Shown here: positions 1-8,480 of the stretch, in pieces
How the letters are laid out: each line of letters begins with the position of its first letter
Numbering within the stretch: the stretch's first letter is position 1
DNA from: Lentibacillus populi
GTDB taxonomy: Bacteria; Bacillota; Bacilli; Bacillales; Amphibacillaceae
Length of the DNA stretch: 64,000 bases
NCBI GenBank assembly: GCA_014642895.1
Contig: BMJD01000023.1
Location: forward strand, 1-64,000
Reading direction: 5' to 3'
Translations under genes and position numbers: made by a program
Notes under the pieces: model-generated
What the model was told of the DNA's origin: nothing
Database searches by the model: none
Seen by the model: the letters and a program-made list of their open reading frames with translations, nothing else

Positions 1-170
1 CCAGCAAGCGACAGCGCGGTAGCCGAACAAGGTGTACAAAATGGGAGCGCCTGAAATATTGGTATGAAAGCAACGTCGAGAAAAACTTGACACATACTGG
101 TAATTGAAATAACTAGACAAAAAATAAATAACCCTGTAATATCAATCAATAAGTGGTTTTTACTAAGCAT
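1..170 (-). CDS. Membrane protein, N-terminal part only (possibly MFS-type transporter)
   Basis: The gene starts with ATG at 168-170 on the minus strand, preceded by a good AAAGGAGGAG ribosome site, and stays open for 56 codons to the window edge. The visible protein starts MLSKNHLLIDITGL, followed by a strongly hydrophobic stretch, then a loop and a second hydrophobic start, as expected of a polytopic membrane protein. The spacing resembles the first helix of major facilitator transporters, but no diagnostic motif is visible. A Zur-box-like palindrome lies in its predicted promoter, so zinc-responsive expression is inferred. The rest of the gene lies outside the window. Confidence 0.55.
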   Translation of the reverse strand, partial: MLSKNHLLIDITGLFIFCLVISITSMCQVFLDVAFIPIFQALPFCTPCSATALSLA

Positions 171-340
171 TTTAATACTCCTCCTTTGACGCCAATCTAC
201 TAATTCTACTGAAATAATTAGTTCGACTTTGCGTATTGTACCCAATCCATCCTATTCTTCTTTATGAAATACTAGAACTTTTTTAGAGATGCTATTTCTC
301 TTATTATGCTGACTGATAACCTCGTATAATAGAATATGCA

Positions 341-369
341 ACATTATTCGTAATTATTACGATTTACAA
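341..369 (-). promoter_or_regulatory. Zur-box-like operator within a minus-strand promoter
   Basis: TCGTAATTATTACGA at 348-362 is a perfect palindrome around one base and matches the known Bacillus Zur consensus TCGTAATNATTACGA. On the minus strand it fills the 17-base spacer between TTGTAA (364-369) and TAATGT (341-346), so a bound repressor would block a promoter running left toward the partial gene at 1-170. The promoter hexamers are only moderate matches. Confidence 0.65.
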
Positions 370-488
370 ATCAATAATCATCCTGCTCTTCTATTTTTAA
401 GTTAAACGAAAAACTTACAGCGTACCGACTCAATCAATATTGAGGCAACACCCCTGCAAATGACAGCTTACACTGGAGTTTTAAAAAA

Positions 489-525
489 AATAACCACCTT
501 AATCTTTTGAAAGGTGGTTATTTTT
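489..525. terminator. Bidirectional intrinsic terminator
   Basis: A perfect 10-base inverted repeat (491-500 with 511-520) has a 10-base loop, an A-run on its left and five Ts on its right, so it could work on both strands. It lies in the 571-base gap between the left-edge gene and znuA. The gene it originally served is not visible; it may terminate rightward readthrough ahead of the Zur-controlled promoter. Confidence 0.7.
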
Positions 526-655
526 GTATTCTACGTACTAAAATTACGTTGTATTATGGTTCTTTTTTGCCTCGTTATTTATCATGTCAGGTACCTGCAC
601 ATTAGACATTTCCATCCCCTTCTTAATTAAGTTCTTTATCCTTAATAAAAATAAA

Positions 656-699
656 CCGTAATCATTACTATTTACAAATCGTAATCATTACGGTATGAT
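656..699 (+). promoter_or_regulatory. Tandem Zur boxes and sigma-A promoter of the zinc-binding lipoprotein gene
   Basis: Two copies of the core GTAATCATTAC lie at 658-668 and 681-691. The right copy fills the 17-base spacer between TTTACA (671-676) and TATGAT (694-699), a near-ideal sigma-A promoter. The left copy abuts the -35 box. The arrangement predicts tight repression when zinc is plentiful. Zur is preferred over Fur or PerR because the core is the GTAAT-N-ATTAC form. Confidence 0.8.
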
Positions 700-742
700 G
701 TAAAAGTAAAATTCACTTTTTTGAAAAGGAAGGATGCGAGAA

Positions 743-2407
743 ATGAAAATTTTTCAAGTTGTAACCCTGCTATTCATTGTGGGGATGATCACGATTGGCT
801 GTACGCCATCCAATCAAGCTTCAACTAAATCTGATGACCCAGAATTGACTGTGTACACGACAGTTTATCCATTTCAATATGTGGTTGAACAGATTGGCGG
901 AGATACAGTTTCAGCAAAGTCGGTATTTCCACCTGGTGCAGATGCGCATACATATGAACCTACCTCAAAAGAAATGACAGCTATTGCGAAAAGTGATGCA
1001 TTCATTTACTTAGGTGCTGGTATGGAAGGTTTTGCTGAAGGTATTGCAGATGCGCTTGGGTCACAAGATGTAAAGTTAATTGAAATTGGTAAGCATGAAG
1101 ATCTATTCCATGGCCATTCACATAAAGGGCATGATCATGAAAATAAGGATGAACACAATCATGGCGAAGAAGGAGATGATCATGGAAAAACAGACGTGCA
1201 TGGCCACGAAGAAGGCAATAATCACGCCGATAAATCTATTGCCATCGAGGGACTGCAAGACCATTATCATACCGGGGATACGATTGAGTTAACTGCAAGT
1301 CCTAAGGAAGAATCTGGTCATAATCATTGGCATTGGTATATATTAAATCCTGATGCAAAAGATTGGGAAACCGTTTCGGATCAGTTAAGCAATACGTATA
1401 AAGGCGAGGCGGTTGCAGATAGTCAGCAAATCAAGGCGATTCTTTTTGATGAGGATCATAATGTTATTGCCGAGTCAGAGCCTGTAACCATTGCGATTAA
1501 TGATCATCACGGTCACAATCATGAACACGATGAACACGGGGAAGAAGCCCACGACCATGGGAGTGAGGATCATGAGCATGGTCGTACTGAAAAACACGAC
1601 CATAAATCGATTACCATTGAGGGATTGCGTGCTCATTACCATACTGGAGATACAATTGAACTAACGGCAGCCCATAGTAATGAATCTGGTCATAATCATT
1701 GGCATTGGTATACATTAAATCCTGATGCAAAAGATTGGGAAACCGTTTCAGGTCAGTTAAGCAATACCTATAAAGGAGAAACTGCTACTAACGGCCAGCA
1801 AATTAAAGCAGCACTTTTTGATGAAAATCATAATGTTATCGCTGAATCAGATCCGGTAACCATTGTGATTGATGATCATACAGGTGGTCACGATCCGCAT
1901 ATTTGGATCGATCCATTACGTATGATAGAAGTGTCCAAAATCATCAGGGATGAATTAATTGCATTAAACCCAGACGAGGAAGCCAGGTACAGCAAAAACT
2001 TTAAAGCGTTGAAAAAAGAACTAATCGCTTTGGATAAACGATACCAACAATTGCTGGAAACAAAGGAGAACAAACACATTATTGTACCACATGCTGCTTT
2101 CGGATATTGGGAAGAGCGCTATGGAGTGAAACAAATCGCAATAAGTGGTTTATCTACCAGCGAGGAACCGTCACAAAAAGAATTAAAGGAAGTAATTGAA
2201 CAGGCAGAAAAATTTGATTTAGATTATATCTTATATGAACAGAACAGTCCAAACCGTCTCTCAGAGGTTATCCAGGAACAGATTGGTGCCGAAGCTTTAA
2301 CCATTCACAACCTATCTGTACTAACGAAAGAGGATATTAAAAACAATAAAGATTATATTTCTTTAATGGATAAAAATCTCAAAATACTCGACCAAGTTAC
2401 GAAATAG
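743..2407 (+). CDS. znuA: Zinc-binding lipoprotein of ZnuA/AdcA type with duplicated His-rich insert domain
   Basis: This is the substrate-binding lipoprotein of a cluster A-I metal ABC importer and should capture zinc outside the membrane. ATG 743 is chosen over ATG 734 because AGGAAGG ends at 733, giving 9 bases of spacing. The signal peptide ends in a lipobox with Cys20. Metal-site segments are visible: DAHTYEP (His69), HDPHIW near His386 and PHAAFGYW further on. The usual short His-rich loop is replaced by about 260 residues holding two copies of a 90-residue domain (about 164-254 and 288-378) separated by HxH-rich linkers. This makes it 554 residues against about 310 in ordinary family members. 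No znuB or znuC follows, so permease and ATPase must be encoded elsewhere or borrowed. Zur boxes precede it. Confidence 0.88.
   Translation: MKIFQVVTLLFIVGMITIGCTPSNQASTKSDDPELTVYTTVYPFQYVVEQIGGDTVSAKSVFPPGADAHTYEPTSKEMTAIAKSDAFIYLGAGMEGFAEGIADALGSQDVKLIEIGKHEDLFHGHSHKGHDHENKDEHNHGEEGDDHGKTDVHGHEEGNNHADKSIAIEGLQDHYHTGDTIELTASPKEESGHNHWHWYILNPDAKDWETVSDQLSNTYKGEAVADSQQIKAILFDEDHNVIAESEPVTIAINDHHGHNHEHDEHGEEAHDHGSEDHEHGRTEKHDHKSITIEGLRAHYHTGDTIELTAAHSNESGHNHWHWYTLNPDAKDWETVSGQLSNTYKGETATNGQQIKAALFDENHNVIAESDPVTIVIDDHTGGHDPHIWIDPLRMIEVSKIIRDELIALNPDEEARYSKNFKALKKELIALDKRYQQLLETKENKHIIVPHAAFGYWEERYGVKQIAISGLSTSEEPSQKELKEVIEQAEKFDLDYILYEQNSPNRLSEVIQEQIGAEALTIHNLSVLTKEDIKNNKDYISLMDKNLKILDQVTK
1232..1876 (+). 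repeat. In-frame tandem domain duplication within znuA
   Basis: Two 273-base units, 1232-1504 and 1604-1876, encode near-identical domains: GLxxHYHTGDTIELTA, then SGHNHWHWY, then LNPDAKDWETVS, then QLSNTYKGE. Stretches around HNHWHW are identical or nearly so in DNA, pointing to a fairly recent duplication. The units are joined by a linker rich in His, Asp and Glu. Each unit carries six or more histidines and looks like an extra metal-binding module. Confidence 0.85.
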
Positions 2408-2476
2408 CACTAGTTTCTCTCCCCAAAGCCGAATCATGCTTTGGGGATGGTACTTATATTAGGAGGCATGGTAAAT

Positions 2477-2703
2477 TTGTTGAGAGACAATAGAATCCCG
2501 GTTACGATTCTAACTGGCTTTCTCGGTTCAGGAAAAAAGACATTACTAAACAGGGTGCTTAACGATGACCCGAATATGTTACTTTTCAGTACAAATGATC
2601 GAAAATGGTTGCCCAAGGAAAAAGACGAAGCGAAATGGTTTTCATTGGAAAAGACTTGAACATCGAAGAATTGATAAAAGGCTTTCACTACTGTTTTCAG
2701 TAG
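2477..2703 (+). pseudogene. COG0523 (CobW/ZagA-like) metallochaperone GTPase, internally deleted remnant
   Basis: The start is TTG 2477 or 2480, 10-13 bases after AGGAGG (2461-2466). The 5' part encodes IPVTILTGFLGSGKKTLLN, the family P-loop but with GKT changed to GKK. After about 45 codons the reading switches by one frame: the frame continuing to TAG 2701-2703 reads SEMVFIGKDLNIEELIKGF, which resembles the extreme C-terminus of COG0523 proteins. About 300 central codons of a normal (roughly 400-residue) protein are missing. The gene is therefore dead by internal deletion plus frameshift and P-loop mutation. Its position after a Zur-controlled znuA fits the zinc-starvation class (ZagA/YciC). 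Confidence 0.75.
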
Positions 2704-2714
2704 TGAAAAATTTT
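2683..2714 (+). terminator. Intrinsic terminator after the zinc locus
   Basis: A perfect 11-base inverted repeat (2683-2693 with 2698-2708) with a TTTT loop is followed by AATTTT. It overlaps the 3' end of the COG0523 remnant, so it was probably the terminator of the znuA operon. Confidence 0.65.
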
Positions 2715-2724
2715 ATACATTAAA

Positions 2725-2739
2725 ACGTAATGATTACGT
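2725..2739. promoter_or_regulatory. Isolated Zur-box-like palindrome
   Basis: ACGTAATGATTACGT is a perfect palindrome around one base and matches the two boxes before znuA. No zinc gene now follows it: the next gene is the 3' end of the convergent gabR. It may be left over from a deleted Zur-regulated gene. Confidence 0.6.
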
Positions 2740-2753
2740 TAGCTGACAGGCAC

Positions 2754-4193
2754 TTATCCATCGTCAAATACGATAACCCAATACAGCCTCTCCACCGCCT
2801 CCATGATTTCACCCTCGTCAATATTAGCAAAACCAATAACAAGCTCAATCCTGCCATTTTCCTTATATTTATTTTTAAGCATGAAGCGCCGCATCGTATA
2901 TAGTTCAAGCCTTCCCTCTTTAGCACAGGCTTCGATTTCATCATACGTTTTAACAGATTTGAATTGAGCTATAAAATGAAGACCTGCTGGTATATTCTCA
3001 ATGCACACTTGATCATTAAATTTTTTACGCAACTGTTCGATTAATAGGTTTCGTTTCACCTCGTAATGATGATTCATTCGTTTAATATGTCTTGAATAAG
3101 CCCCGCTTTCAATAAAATAATGTAATGCGAAAAGAGCAAGTGAATTGCTGTATTGCATGAGATCCGGATAATGCTTACGGTACTTCCTTAGCAAGTCAGG
3201 AGGCAAGACCATATAGCTAATCCGGGTACCTGGTAACAACGTTTTTGAAAACGTACCAGTATAAATGACACGCTGATTACGGTCAAGACTCTGCAAGGAA
3301 GGAATACTGTTTGTTTCATACTTGAACTCACTATCATAATCATCTTCTATAATATATCTGTTTTCAGCGCCCGCTGCCCAGTTCAATAACTCTATCCGCC
3401 TTGTCACCGGGATAATTTTACCAGTCGGAAATTGATGTGATGGTGTAACAAATAAAAAATTTGCATTTGACGATTCTACTTTCTTGATATTGATGCCTTT
3501 ATTATCCAGCTCTATCGGATTAACGGTAAATCCCATATCGTTCAATAATCGATAAAGGCGGGAATAACCAGGATCTTCAATAGCTATGATGCTTTTTTTA
3601 TTTTGCATCTCCATCAATTGCTGGACTAGTAATTGTGTGCCGGCACCGATAATGATTTGTTCCGGTTCGCAAACTACTCCACGCGTTAAAGCAATCATTC
3701 GGCTAATGGCCTTTCTTGTCAGATAAGGGCCTTGAGGATGGCCAAGCTCAGCTAGTTCCCTTCTATGTTCATCTATTGCTCTGTTCTCGCATTTCATCCA
3801 ATCCTTAAAAGGAAACAGGGAAATATCTGCTGACATATGTGATAAGGAGAGCCATCCTTCTTTACTATCGTTTCCTTCCTTTAGATCATTGGGCAATTTG
3901 CTCTGAACAGCCTTTTCCTGATTGGAAAAGACAGTGATGTTTTCAATAAAATATCCTTTACGCTCAACCGTATAAATATATCCCTCCGCAAGTAGTTGTT
4001 CGTAAGCGTTGGCAACTGTATTGACACCAACCTTTAATTCATCAGCCAATTGTCTTTTGGACGGCAGCTTTTCATTCGCCCGCAGTTTCCCTGCCAACAC
4101 ATTTTCCTTAACCCAATTATAAATTTGCTGATATTTGAAGTTCACGTTGCTATTGCTAGCTAAATTGAATACTTGCAAAAAATTCACCTCCAT
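2754..4193 (-). CDS. gabR: MocR/GabR-type regulator (GntR DNA-binding domain fused to aminotransferase-like domain)
   Basis: This is a PLP- and GABA-sensing activator of the divergent gabT-gabD genes. Residues 20-85 form a GntR winged helix (KLPSKRQLADELKVGVNTV then GYIYTVERKGYF). From about residue 120 there is a fold-type I aminotransferase domain with DDYDSEF (about 284-290) and the PLP-lysine motif TGTFSKTLLPGTR (Lys317). The length of 479 residues is usual for MocR proteins. In Bacillus subtilis GabR controls gabTD and itself from the shared intergenic region; the same layout here makes the assignment strong. An inverted repeat in the intergenic DNA is the likely operator. Confidence 0.87.
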   Translation of the reverse strand: MEVNFLQVFNLASNSNVNFKYQQIYNWVKENVLAGKLRANEKLPSKRQLADELKVGVNTVANAYEQLLAEGYIYTVERKGYFIENITVFSNQEKAVQSKLPNDLKEGNDSKEGWLSLSHMSADISLFPFKDWMKCENRAIDEHRRELAELGHPQGPYLTRKAISRMIALTRGVVCEPEQIIIGAGTQLLVQQLMEMQNKKSIIAIEDPGYSRLYRLLNDMGFTVNPIELDNKGINIKKVESSNANFLFVTPSHQFPTGKIIPVTRRIELLNWAAGAENRYIIEDDYDSEFKYETNSIPSLQSLDRNQRVIYTGTFSKTLLPGTRISYMVLPPDLLRKYRKHYPDLMQYSNSLALFALHYFIESGAYSRHIKRMNHHYEVKRNLLIEQLRKKFNDQVCIENIPAGLHFIAQFKSVKTYDEIEACAKEGRLELYTMRRFMLKNKYKENGRIELVIGFANIDEGEIMEAVERLYWVIVFDDG

Positions 4194-4216
4194 CTGGTTC
4201 CTATATCTTTCAACAA

Positions 4217-4238
4217 CTGGTACTTTTCATTGTACCAG
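4217..4238. promoter_or_regulatory. Candidate GabR operator between gabR and gabT
   Basis: CTGGTAC and GTACCAG form a perfect 7-base inverted repeat with an 8-base spacer. It lies 24 bases upstream of the gabR start and 68 bases upstream of gabT. A further CTGGT half occurs at about 4194-4198 and a TACCA half at about 4256-4260. Binding by GabR is inferred from position. Confidence 0.55.
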
Positions 4239-4305
4239 ATTATTGTCATACTATTACCATATTTAAGTTAAAAAAATCTTAATCAAGCAAAGGAGGAAAA
4301 ATAAA

Positions 4306-5619
4306 ATGACAACAATACATCCAAGCAGTTCCGATTTACAAAGCAAACGGGAAAGGTTTATCCCAAGAGGGGTTAGTAACGGTAACCAGAACATTGCGCT
4401 AAAAGCAACTGGTGCAACGGTTACAGATATCGATGGGAATGAATGGATTGACTTTGCCGGAGCGATTGGTACTTTAAATGTAGGTCACAGCCATCCTAAA
4501 GTTACCGAAGCAGTCAAACAACAAGCAGAAAAGTTTTTACATCCCGGATTTAATGTGATGATGTATGAAGGCTACATTGAGCTTGCTGAAAAGTTATGCA
4601 GGATTACACCAGGCGATTTTGATAAACAAGCTCTATTACTAAATTCTGGAGCCGAGGCCGTTGAAAATGCGGTTAAAATTGCTCGGCGCTATACTAAAAG
4701 ACAGGCGGTTGTCTCATTTACCCGCGGGTTCCATGGAAGAACAAACATGACAATGAGTATGACCAGTAAGGTAAAGCCATATAAATTTGGCTTCGGCCCG
4801 TTTGCACCGGAAGTGTACCAAGCTCCATATCCATACACTTACCATAGACCAGAAGGAATGACTGAAGAAGCCTATGTCGATCAGGTCATTGAAGATTTTA
4901 GGGATTTCTTTGTTACTACCGTTGCACCAGAAACGGTAGCTTGCGTGGTCATGGAACCAGTTCAAGGTGAAGGCGGCTTTGTTATTCCTCCGAAAAAATT
5001 CGTTCAAGCTGTCCATGAATTTTGCAAAGAACATGGTATCGTCTTTGTGGCCGATGAAATTCAAACAGGATTCGGGCGTACGGGTACATTATTTGCTATT
5101 GAACAATTTGATGTCATACCGGACCTCATAACGGTCTCCAAATCATTGGCTGCCGGCTTACCTTTGAGCGGTGTTGTTGGAAAAACAGAGATCATGAGTG
5201 CTGCAGCTCCCGGGGAATTAGGTGGAACATATGCAGGAAATCCGGTTGCATGCGCTGCTGCATTAGCTGTTATCGACATTATAAAAGCAGAAAATTTAAA
5301 TCAAAAATCAGAAATGATCGGACAAAAAATCGAAGCAAAACTGCGTGAATTAGCTGAACAACACGAATTTGCAAGTGAAATCCGTCGACTTGGCTCCATG
5401 GTCGCTGTGGAAATCGTTGAGGATCGCCTAAACAAAGCTCCAGATAAGGAAAAAACAAACAGCATTATCAAATATGCTAACGAAAATGGTCTACTGCTAC
5501 TTTCCGCTGGTATCAAAGGCAATGTTATCCGCTTCCTTGCACCACTCGTTATTACAGAGAAGGAACTGGACAAGGGGTTAAATATTCTGGAAAAGGCGTT
5601 TGCCGACGTTTCCCATTAA
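4306..5619 (+). CDS. gabT: 4-aminobutyrate aminotransferase
   Basis: This cytosolic PLP enzyme transfers the amino group of GABA to 2-oxoglutarate, giving succinate semialdehyde and glutamate. It is a class III aminotransferase: LLNSGAEAVENAVKIAR (about 111-127) binds cofactor phosphate, VADEIQTGFGRTG (248-260) holds the PLP-contacting Asp250, and SKSLAAGLPLSGV contains the Schiff-base Lys279. Its 437 residues are normal for the family. The start has AAAGGAGG 10 bases upstream. The succinate-semialdehyde dehydrogenase gene follows after 106 bases and the GabR regulator is divergent, which separates it from ornithine or acetylornithine aminotransferases. Confidence 0.92.
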   Translation: MTTIHPSSSDLQSKRERFIPRGVSNGNQNIALKATGATVTDIDGNEWIDFAGAIGTLNVGHSHPKVTEAVKQQAEKFLHPGFNVMMYEGYIELAEKLCRITPGDFDKQALLLNSGAEAVENAVKIARRYTKRQAVVSFTRGFHGRTNMTMSMTSKVKPYKFGFGPFAPEVYQAPYPYTYHRPEGMTEEAYVDQVIEDFRDFFVTTVAPETVACVVMEPVQGEGGFVIPPKKFVQAVHEFCKEHGIVFVADEIQTGFGRTGTLFAIEQFDVIPDLITVSKSLAAGLPLSGVVGKTEIMSAAAPGELGGTYAGNPVACAAALAVIDIIKAENLNQKSEMIGQKIEAKLRELAEQHEFASEIRRLGSMVAVEIVEDRLNKAPDKEKTNSIIKYANENGLLLLSAGIKGNVIRFLAPLVITEKELDKGLNILEKAFADVSH

Positions 5620-5725
5620 TATCATGTTATTTCATTAGGGAATAAGGGAATATCAACAACTGTAAAGCATGCAGCATAACATTGGATGTATCTAATCTTA
5701 ATTATCGAAAGGAGCTTTACCGATT

Positions 5726-7117
5726 ATGGCAAGTTATTTTAATGTCACCAATCCTGCAACAGGAGAATTGATCCAGGAGGTTAAAATTAATACGGATGAG
5801 GAAGTCAAACAGGCTCTCAGGGACGGCCATGAAAGCTTTAAAAAATGGTCAAAAATAAATGCCCATGAACGATCCCGCCTAATTAAAAAATGGTCAGAAA
5901 AGGTAATCGAGAACAAAGATGAATTAGCAAAAATCATGACAGAAGAAAATGGAAAACCATTAAGTGAATCATTAGGTGAAGTCGATTATTCCGTTGCCTA
6001 CCTTGATTGGTATGCAGAAGAAGCAAAACGAGTTTATGGACGAACGATCCCAGCTAACACTGAAGTAAAGCGAATTATTGTTACGAGAGAGCCAATCGGA
6101 CTAGTTGCAGCCATCACCCCCTGGAATTTCCCAGCAGCGATGATGGCCAGAAAAGCAGCACCTGCCCTGGCTGCCGGATGTACGTTCATCGTCAAACCTG
6201 CATCCGAGACGCCATTGACAGGGATGAAGTTCATTGACCTGGCACATGAAGCGGGTATTCCGAAAGATGCCATCCAATACGTAAACGGACGGGGCAGTGT
6301 TATTGGTGATTTATTCACCAATAGTGATTATGTACGTAAAATCACATTTACCGGATCAACCCCTGTCGGTAAAAATCTCATCAAGAACAGTGCTGATACA
6401 GTCAAACATGTCACAATGGAATTAGGTGGCCATGCACCATTGATTGTAGCAGAGGATGCGGATCTTGATTATGCAGCTAAACAAACCGTCGGCACAAAAT
6501 TTAGAAACGCGGGACAAACCTGTGTCTGTGCTAACCGGATACTTGTCCATGAAAATGTCGTGGATAAATTCACTGAGAAGTTTGTTGCTGAAGTAAGGAA
6601 ACTCACCGTTGGAAATGGTCTAAACGATGGAATAGACGTTGGACCAATTATTAACGAAAAGGGTTATACTAAAATTGTTGACCAAATTAATAATGCAAAA
6701 GAAAAAGGTGCAGAAGTCGTGTTAGGAGATAAATATGATGCCGATCAAGAGAAAGGCTTTTTCTTTATTTATCCGACCGTCTTAAAAAATGTGACAACAG
6801 ATATGACAATCATGCATGAAGAAACTTTCGGCCCAGTAGCACCCATCACAAGTTTCAAAACGATTGAAGAAGCTGTTGAACTGGCTAATAGCACACCATA
6901 CGGACTTGCGGCTTATTTCTTTACAAACGATTACCGGACAGGCACTTACCTGCATGATCATCTGCAATTCGGTATCATCGGCTGGAATGATGGAGGGCCT
7001 TCAGCTGCCCATGCACCATTTGGCGGAATGAAAGAAAGCGGCCTTGGACGTGAAGGCGGAATTGAAGGTATTGAACCTTACTTAGAGACGAAGTATATGT
7101 CTGTTGGAGGATTGTAA
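5726..7117 (+). CDS. gabD: Succinate-semialdehyde dehydrogenase [NAD(P)+]
   Basis: Oxidises succinate semialdehyde to succinate, the second GABA-degradation step feeding the TCA cycle. The aldehyde dehydrogenase fold shows TPWNFPAAM (131-139), FTGSTPVG for dinucleotide binding (about 208-215), MELGGHAP with the general base Glu232, and [11 protein letters not shown] with the catalytic Cys266. At 463 residues it is slightly shorter than the usual 475-485 but has all key residues. It is preceded by GAAAGGAG and followed by a terminator. The Cys-x-Cys after the nucleophile is the pair described as redox-sensitive in some GabD enzymes. Confidence 0.92.
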   Translation: MASYFNVTNPATGELIQEVKINTDEEVKQALRDGHESFKKWSKINAHERSRLIKKWSEKVIENKDELAKIMTEENGKPLSESLGEVDYSVAYLDWYAEEAKRVYGRTIPANTEVKRIIVTREPIGLVAAITPWNFPAAMMARKAAPALAAGCTFIVKPASETPLTGMKFIDLAHEAGIPKDAIQYVNGRGSVIGDLFTNSDYVRKITFTGSTPVGKNLIKNSADTVKHVTMELGGHAPLIVAEDADLDYAAKQTVGTKFRNAGQTCVCANRILVHENVVDKFTEKFVAEVRKLTVGNGLNDGIDVGPIINEKGYTKIVDQINNAKEKGAEVVLGDKYDADQEKGFFFIYPTVLKNVTTDMTIMHEETFGPVAPITSFKTIEEAVELANSTPYGLAAYFFTNDYRTGTYLHDHLQFGIIGWNDGGPSAAHAPFGGMKESGLGREGGIEGIEPYLETKYMSVGGL

Positions 7118-7148
7118 ATTTTAAAGTTGAAAAAATATGATTAGGAAG

Positions 7149-7208
7149 CCAGCCCTAATGTAACGTATCCTTTTGGAAGAAATTCTTAATTCGGGGCTGG
7201 TTTTTTTT
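7149..7208 (+). terminator. Terminator of gabTD
   Basis: CCAGCCC (7149-7155) pairs with GGGCTGG (7194-7200), followed directly by eight Ts. The loop is long (38 bases), but the GC-rich stem and T-run fit an intrinsic terminator. Confidence 0.75.
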
Positions 7209-7658
7209 GACTTTTTGAACGTCTCTAGTTTTTCAATCAGTAAAGACCAAATCCCCTACAGGTTGACGACATATTGTATTTGGGCTTTCTTTTACCTATG
7301 CTTCATCAAGTAATGGATGCTAACCATTTTTAACAATCTTGCAGTGTTCTTTCTATCTAAGTAAGATTCTATCAGAGGTAAGCGCTATGTATATTCTGTA
7401 ACGCTTAGCTGCCAATTTTATTCTTTCATCACTAATATTGGGGATTTGCAACTACTTTTTATTTCTATTTGTCTTCACTCCTATACAACACTTTTTTGAT
7501 TTATAACTTCGAACTCATTAGTCATCTATTTTTATGGCGGCCTGCCTAAAGTACCATAATAAATTTTTAAAAAGTAAACAAAGAACATGATAACTCCATC
7601 CACTTTATACTATGATAGAGAAAAGACTCACAATGAAAGAAGAAGGGGTGGATGATAG
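7209..7658. other. Gene-poor intergenic stretch
   Basis: About 450 AT-rich bases between the gabTD terminator and the amidase gene. No reading frame with a ribosome site, no strong hairpin and no recognisable RNA was found. The last 60 bases (TATACTATGAT around 7605-7617) probably hold the promoter of the next gene, but no convincing -35 box was identified. Confidence 0.5.
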
Positions 7659-8447
7659 GTGAAATATGCTATTTATCAAATGGAAATTATTGCAGGGAAC
7701 CCTGAAGCGAACCGACAAAATGTAAAGCAGTGGATTGAGAACGTTGTGCAAGAAGAACAGCCTGATACAGTACTCTTGCCTGAGATGTGGAATACAGGCT
7801 ATGCACTAGGAGAACTAGCAAATACGGCTGATCGGGACGGGGAACCAACAGCCTCTTTCCTAAGCAGCCTTGCCAAAACCCATAACATTAATATCGTTGG
7901 CGGATCAATCGGCAATCAAAAAGCGGACAAATTTTATAATACTAGTCTTGTATTTGATCGTAACGGAGAGCTCGTCTACCAGTATGATAAGATTCATCTT
8001 GTACCAATGCTCAATGAACATCAGTATTTAACTGGCGGGCAAAAAAAAGTACATACATTTGTACTGGATCATGTTAAAATGGGACTCATTATCTGTTATG
8101 ATCTGCGCTTCCCGGAACTTTCCAGACAGCTGGCATTGGACGGTGCGCAAGTTATGCATATTGTAGCAGAGTGGCCGGCCGCTCGAAAAGACCATTGGAA
8201 AGCACTGCAGCTTGCCAGGGCAATAGAAAACCAATTTTTCGTGGTCTCCAGTAATGCTGTTGGTACGTATAACGGTACAGAATATGCTGGAGAATCCATG
8301 ATTATTGATCCCTGGGGAACACAACTTAAAACGGGAAGTGCAAAAAATACGGGGACAATCACGACGACATTGGACTTGTCCATTGTTTCAAAAATCAGAA
8401 GAGATGTGCCTGTGTTTGCAAGCAGGGTTCCGGAAATGTACGAATAG
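7659..8447 (+). CDS. Carbon-nitrogen hydrolase (nitrilase superfamily amidase, MtnU/YafV-like)
   Basis: A cytosolic amidase of the nitrilase superfamily. The catalytic triad is visible: Glu42 in LLPEMWNTGY, Lys111 in YDKIHLVPM and Cys146 in ICYDLRFPELSRQ. The 262-residue length is normal. The closest match I recall is the MtnU/omega-amidase (2-oxoglutaramate amidase) branch that completes methionine salvage, but no other salvage genes (mtnK, mtnA, mtnE) are nearby, so the substrate is uncertain. The start is GTG, preceded by a GAAGGGGTGG site. The YitT-like gene follows after 33 bases and probably shares the transcript. Confidence 0.82.
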   Translation: MKYAIYQMEIIAGNPEANRQNVKQWIENVVQEEQPDTVLLPEMWNTGYALGELANTADRDGEPTASFLSSLAKTHNINIVGGSIGNQKADKFYNTSLVFDRNGELVYQYDKIHLVPMLNEHQYLTGGQKKVHTFVLDHVKMGLIICYDLRFPELSRQLALDGAQVMHIVAEWPAARKDHWKALQLARAIENQFFVVSSNAVGTYNGTEYAGESMIIDPWGTQLKTGSAKNTGTITTTLDLSIVSKIRRDVPVFASRVPEMYE

Positions 8448-8480
8448 GACTTTACTGATCGGATAAGGAGGTTTATGGTA

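Noticed and set aside
2441..2659. Short intact CobW-like protein
   Set aside because: The P-loop lysine-threonine is altered, the GTPase core is missing and the C-terminal part lies in another frame. It is better read as a pseudogene.
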